A DNA stretch of 64,000 nucleotides from UBA8106 sp964569695 (GTDB lineage: Bacteria; Acidobacteriota; Vicinamibacteria; Vicinamibacterales; UBA823). A program made the translations under genes and the position numbers. The stretch is taken from positions 1-64,000 of the forward strand of contig CAZMUA010000008.1 of NCBI GenBank assembly GCA_964569695.1. Reading direction: 5' to 3'. Positions 61,866 through 64,000 of this stretch are shown piece by piece. Within the stretch, counting starts at the first letter, position 1. Each line of letters opens with the position of its first letter. The notes beneath the pieces were generated by a model that saw only the letters and a program-made list of their open reading frames with translations, did no database searches and was not told where the DNA came from.

Positions 61866-63317
61866 ATGGCGGAGAAAAATACTACATTTGTAAAGGAAAT
61901 CACTCCTCAGTCAGAAGATTTTTCGAGGTGGTACCTCGATGTGGTCAGGAGGGCCGAACTCGCTGATTATTCACCAGTCAAGGGTTCTATGGTTATCCGG
62001 CCGTACGGCTATGCGATTTGGGAGTTGATGCAGAAAGCGTTGGATGATCGATTTAAAGCAACCGGGCATGTTAATGCTTATTTCCCATTATTTATTCCGG
62101 AATCCCTCCTCAAAAAAGAGGCTGCTCATGTTGAAGGCTTTGCACCTCAAGTTGCTTGGGTTACCCAGGGTGGTGAAGAAGAGTTGGATGAGCGTCTCGT
62201 TGTAAGACCAACGTCTGAAGCAATTGTAGGTACGATGTACTCAAAATGGATTCAATCGTGGCGTGACTTACCATTACTCATCAATCAATGGGGAAATGTT
62301 GTTCGATGGGAGAAAGTTACCAGACCATTCTTACGCACAACCGAATTCCTTTGGCAGGAAGGGCACACTGCCCATGAAACCGAGCAAGAGGCTGAGAAGG
62401 AGGCCTTGCAAATGCTGGGTGTTTATAAAGACTTCGCTGAACGTGAACTGGCGATGCCTGTTATTGAGGGTAGAAAGAGCGAGAGCGAGAAATTTGCAGG
62501 TGCAGTACACACATATTCGATAGAGGCGTTGATGGGCGATGCTCGGGCACTCCAAGCGGGGACTTCCCATCACTTAGGGCAAAACTTTGCAAAGGTCTTT
62601 GACATAACGTTTCAGGCTCGTGACAAGTCTTTACAGCACGTTTGGCAGACTTCATGGGGTTTATCCACTCGTTTGGTTGGTGGTGTCATCATGACGCACG
62701 GTGATGACAGTGGTCTGGTCTTGCCACCTCGGATCGCCCCGCACCAAGTCGTTATTGTTCCAATTCAGCGTGGAAACTGGAAAGAAACCGTTCTACCACA
62801 CGCCACAGCTGTTGAGCAGCAGTTACGCGATGCCGGCATTCGAGTCAAACTTGACGACCGGGAAGCCTATACTCCAGGATGGAAATTTTCTGAATGGGAA
62901 CTGCGAGGTGTTCCCTTGCGTCTGGAGATTGGCCCCAAGGATATCGAAAAATCTCAAGTCGTGTTGGCACGCCGTGATACGAGGGACAAAAGTTCGACGT
63001 CACGAGACAACCTGGTGATTTCCGTCCAGACGCTTCTTAAAGAAATCCAAGATGGTTTATATGAGCGAGCCTGTCACTTCAGGGAGCAGCGGACGATTCG
63101 TGCGGAATCGTATAAAGACTTTACGGAAATGATGCAAGGAAGGCCAGGCTTTGTAATTGCACCGTGGTGTGGCGATCGGTCTTGCGAAGAGCGAATTAAG
63201 GCTGCAACACAGGCAACGATTAGAAATTTGCCGCTTGAGAAACCTGAAGTGAATGGTGCGTGTATAGCGTGTGATTCACCTGCGCAAGAAGAGGCTTATT
63301 TTGCGAAAGCCTATTGA
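61866..63317 (+). CDS. proS: Prolyl-tRNA synthetase, type 3 (archaeal/eukaryotic-like)
   Basis: Charges tRNA-Pro with proline. The 483-residue protein is the short ProS type 3 form without the editing insertion of the E. coli-like type. Motif 2 is TRPFLRTTEFLWQEGHTAHE and motif 3 lies in SWGLSTRLVGGVIMTHGDDS. The anticodon-binding domain follows, and the C-terminal zinc-like domain has CGDRSCEE and CIACDS, ending in the family's terminal tyrosine. ATG 61866 is taken; a TTG one codon upstream is in frame. Confidence 0.95.
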   Translation: MAEKNTTFVKEITPQSEDFSRWYLDVVRRAELADYSPVKGSMVIRPYGYAIWELMQKALDDRFKATGHVNAYFPLFIPESLLKKEAAHVEGFAPQVAWVTQGGEEELDERLVVRPTSEAIVGTMYSKWIQSWRDLPLLINQWGNVVRWEKVTRPFLRTTEFLWQEGHTAHETEQEAEKEALQMLGVYKDFAERELAMPVIEGRKSESEKFAGAVHTYSIEALMGDARALQAGTSHHLGQNFAKVFDITFQARDKSLQHVWQTSWGLSTRLVGGVIMTHGDDSGLVLPPRIAPHQVVIVPIQRGNWKETVLPHATAVEQQLRDAGIRVKLDDREAYTPGWKFSEWELRGVPLRLEIGPKDIEKSQVVLARRDTRDKSSTSRDNLVISVQTLLKEIQDGLYERACHFREQRTIRAESYKDFTEMMQGRPGFVIAPWCGDRSCEERIKAATQATIRNLPLEKPEVNGACIACDSPAQEEAYFAKAY

Positions 63318-63331
63318 CCAGATCGGCAGCG

Positions 63332-64000
63332 TCACTTCGTTGATTCATCGTCAAGGGAACGTTTCCTGAATACGTAAGCAATCAGAATGCTTAACCCGTA
63401 AAGCATCATCATTGGCACCGCCATGGCCGTTTGTGTTACTGGATCAGCGGACGGTGTGAGTATTGCAGCGACGATGAAGATAATCAGAATTGCGTACTTC
63501 GTATTTTTGATAAGGAATTTTGGTGTTACTAGGCCGAGGCGTGCCAAGAAAAATACGAGTGTTGGCAGTTGGAAGACAATTCCCATGGCAAGGAGCATCT
63601 TGACGTAGAGTGAAAAGACCGGACCAATTTTTGGCAGGAACTCCATGTAATCCGTTGAGAAACCCGCAAAAAACTTCCAGGCTAGCGGAAAGACAGCATA
63701 GTGTGAAAATAGAGCTCCCGCGATAAAAAACATTGTCGAAAAAACAACAAAAGGAATCGCGAATTTCTTTTCGTGTTGAAACAAGCCAGGGGAAATGAAG
63801 AGCCAGACTTGAGTCAAGGTGAATGGTGTCGCCAGTACGAGACCTGCGAGTGCAGCAATCTTCATATAGAGGAAGAAAGCTTCAGCCGGTTCAGTGTAGA
63901 CGAGTCTTCCACCCTCTGGGAGCACCTGTTGTAAGGGCACCATGATAAATTCGAAAATATATTTGATAAATGCGAATGCTATTAGGAACCCGGCAAGGAT
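63332..64000 (-). CDS. tatC: Sec-independent translocase subunit TatC, partial
   Basis: TatC recognises twin-arginine signal peptides in the inner membrane. The visible 222 residues hold most of the six-helix protein, with LVYTEPAEAFFLYMKIAALA, FTLTQVWLFISPGLFQHEKK and LTPSADPVTQTAMAVPMM, all diagnostic. The frame stays open to the window's right edge (ILAGFLIAFAFIKYIFEFIM), so the start of the gene lies outside; the ATG at 63943 is internal. It is convergent with proS, 14 bases apart. Confidence 0.96.
   Translation of the reverse strand: MLAGFLIAFAFIKYIFEFIMVPLQQVLPEGGRLVYTEPAEAFFLYMKIAALAGLVLATPFTLTQVWLFISPGLFQHEKKFAIPFVVFSTMFFIAGALFSHYAVFPLAWKFFAGFSTDYMEFLPKIGPVFSLYVKMLLAMGIVFQLPTLVFFLARLGLVTPKFLIKNTKYAILIIFIVAAILTPSADPVTQTAMAVPMMMLYGLSILIAYVFRKRSLDDESTK

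Overview
This is a gene-dense stretch of a bacterial chromosome. It is almost entirely core housekeeping DNA, with no phage, insertion sequence, CRISPR array or other mobile DNA that I can see. Gram-negative affiliation follows from an LPS heptose/ligase cluster, a probable outer-membrane lipoprotein and an ApbE-NqrM pair, which implies a Na+-translocating NADH:quinone reductase. My best guess for the phylum is Acidobacteriota: RpoB carries an eight-cysteine zinc-ribbon insertion of a kind I associate with that group, and the gene order TPR protein / lipoprotein / ispE / prs / rplY / pth / rpsF-rpsR-rplI / dnaB / radA also fits. This is inference, not proof.

Layout. 1-8.1 kb: apbE (interrupted by an in-frame TAG), nqrM, selA, an orphan gene, purH, then a minus-strand LPS operon (Trm112-like protein, heptosyltransferase, O-antigen ligase, heptose kinase). 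8.2-12.1 kb: TPR protein, LolB-like lipoprotein, ispE. 12.3-22.5 kb: tRNA-Gln, prs, rplY, pth, rpsF, rpsR, rplI, dnaB, radA, plsC, a B3/B4-domain protein, an ispD-ispF fusion and rlmB. 22.6-28 kb: tRNA-Thr(UGU), Tyr, Gly, Thr(GGU), then tuf, rpmG, tRNA-Trp, secE, nusG and rplKAJL. 28-36.6 kb: rpoB and rpoC. 37-56 kb: a merged str-S10-spc-alpha supercluster from rpsL to rplQ. 56-64 kb: a divergent EF-G paralogue on the minus strand, pyruvoyl-dependent arginine decarboxylase, a VKOR-DsbA fusion, aroB, a type 3 prolyl-tRNA synthetase and the C-terminal part of tatC, cut by the window edge.

The genes form a nearly complete gene-expression block: RNA polymerase alpha, beta and beta', NusG, the secretion channel SecY/SecE, elongation factors and over 30 ribosomal proteins. 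Around it lie nucleotide (prs, purH, adk), isoprenoid (ispE, ispDF) and envelope genes. Cysteine-bearing, presumably zinc-binding versions are used for S4, S14, S18, L24, L33, L36 and adenylate kinase. infA is missing from its usual place between map and rpmJ, and tuf is missing from the str cluster; tuf sits behind a four-tRNA cluster as in the tufB locus of E. coli.

I found no convincing new multigene system. The items most worth checking are the RpoB zinc insertion, the EF-G paralogue with altered GTPase motifs, the interrupted apbE, and the structured 474-base spacer between rpoC and rpsL.
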